From: Candidatus Poribacteria bacterium
Lineage (GTDB): Bacteria > Poribacteria > WGA-4E > GCA-2687025
Assembly: GCA_002687025.1 (NCBI GenBank)
Contig: NYZG01000265.1
Location: 1-6,933, forward strand
Direction: 5' to 3'
Length of the DNA: 6,933 nt
Shown: in pieces, positions 6,545-6,933 of the stretch
How positions within the stretch are numbered: the stretch's first letter is position 1
Layout of the letters: the number at the start of each line of letters is the position of its first letter
The notes under the pieces: model-generated
What the model saw: the letters and a program-made list of their open reading frames with translations, nothing else
Databases searched by the model: none
Told to the model about the DNA's origin: nothing
Position numbers and translations under genes: made by a program

Positions 6545-6933
6545 CTATCCCTGCCCCGACTGACTCAGGAAGCGCCCCACGACATCGGCGTATTCGTGTC
6601 CGTCGCGCCAGTGTGACTCCGCTCCCCAGTGAAAGTGAGAGTCCATCGCCGTCCACGCCATGAGCCATATGCCTGTGACCTTCAGGTCGCCGCCGTATCC
6701 CAGCGTCGCCTGCAACTGCTCCAGGAGTTCCGGCCCCGTCGTCCCGCGAGGCTGGTTGTAGGCGCTGGCCTGTATCACCGGCTGTACCTCGAACTCCGGG
6801 ACGACGTCCCGCTGCTGAAGCGCTTCGAGCGCCTCGAATATCGACCGCCAGCGCCCGACGACACCCCGCTGATTCTTCGCCGGAGGGAAGAACTGCGGCA
6901 TGAACACAGCGGACGCCCCCGTCTCCTGGAATA
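6545..6933 (-). CDS. C-terminal fragment of an unrecognised protein, possibly TIM-barrel
   Basis: The frame is open to the right edge of the window, so this is the C-terminal ~129 residues of a longer protein whose start lies outside. GTG 6907 could be a start, but the nine codons before it read as protein and run smoothly into the strand-like SAVFMPQFFPPA, so a longer protein is more likely. Visible segments are that putative strand, a helix WRSIFEALEALQQRD, a second strand FEVQPVIQAS, a helix GPELLEQLQATLGYG, a third strand VTGIWLMAW, and an aromatic/His-rich tail ending in FLSQSGQG. This strand-helix alternation with Trp-rich loops resembles the last repeats of a (beta/alpha)8 barrel such as a glycoside hydrolase. 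No catalytic motif can be assigned and I do not recognise the family. It lies 209 bp upstream of the STT3-like gene on the same strand. Confidence 0.6.
   Translation of the reverse strand, partial: FQETGASAVFMPQFFPPAKNQRGVVGRWRSIFEALEALQQRDVVPEFEVQPVIQASAYNQPRGTTGPELLEQLQATLGYGGDLKVTGIWLMAWTAMDSHFHWGAESHWRDGHEYADVVGRFLSQSGQG

Noticed and set aside
1..6933. Alternative genetic code with TGA or TAG as a sense codon.
   Set aside because: No gene is interrupted by an in-frame TGA, and TAG falls at sensible ends of recognised protein families, each followed by a new start. Standard code explains the window.

Overview
The window is GC-rich DNA with dense, mostly same-strand gene packing. It looks like a bacterial chromosome fragment. 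One protein is a signal-peptide-bearing, haem-binding outer-membrane beta-barrel ending in aromatic residues, so the host has an outer membrane (Gram-negative plan). I cannot name the phylum. The mix of a secreted metallopeptidase-like protein, a Gfo/Idh/MocA oxidoreductase, an STT3-like glycosyltransferase relic and a possible TIM-barrel protein fits an uncultivated, heterotrophic lineage, but that is inference. No tRNA, rRNA, CRISPR array, transposase or phage gene was seen.

Positions 1-5458, plus strand: five genes run head to tail with a 10-bp overlap or gaps of 72, 11 and 27 bp, so they are probably co-transcribed. They are (1) a secreted protein pairing a glutamine-amidotransferase-like domain with a gluzincin HExxH metallopeptidase-like domain, (2) a Nudix hydrolase, (3) an APH/choline-kinase-fold small-molecule phosphotransferase, (4) a Gfo/Idh/MocA NAD(P)-dependent oxidoreductase, and (5) a fused monohaem cytochrome c-porin resembling the architecture of Cyc2. 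Genes 2-4 are cytoplasmic small-molecule enzymes and genes 1 and 5 are exported. No single known pathway explains all five.

Positions 5373-6933, minus strand: two genes point the other way and converge on the cytochrome-porin gene. The first is only the N-terminal half of an STT3/AglB/PglB-type oligosaccharyltransferase. Recognisable membrane-protein sequence stops at the stop codon of the porin gene, and an in-frame TAG lies just upstream of its first usable start. It looks like a gene remnant or a rearrangement junction. The second is the C-terminal part of an unrecognised, possibly TIM-barrel protein that runs off the right edge.

The points most worth a second look are the cytochrome-porin fusion, the truncated STT3-like gene, the amidotransferase-like plus metallopeptidase fusion, and the fact that every gene with an apparently native C-terminus ends in TAG.
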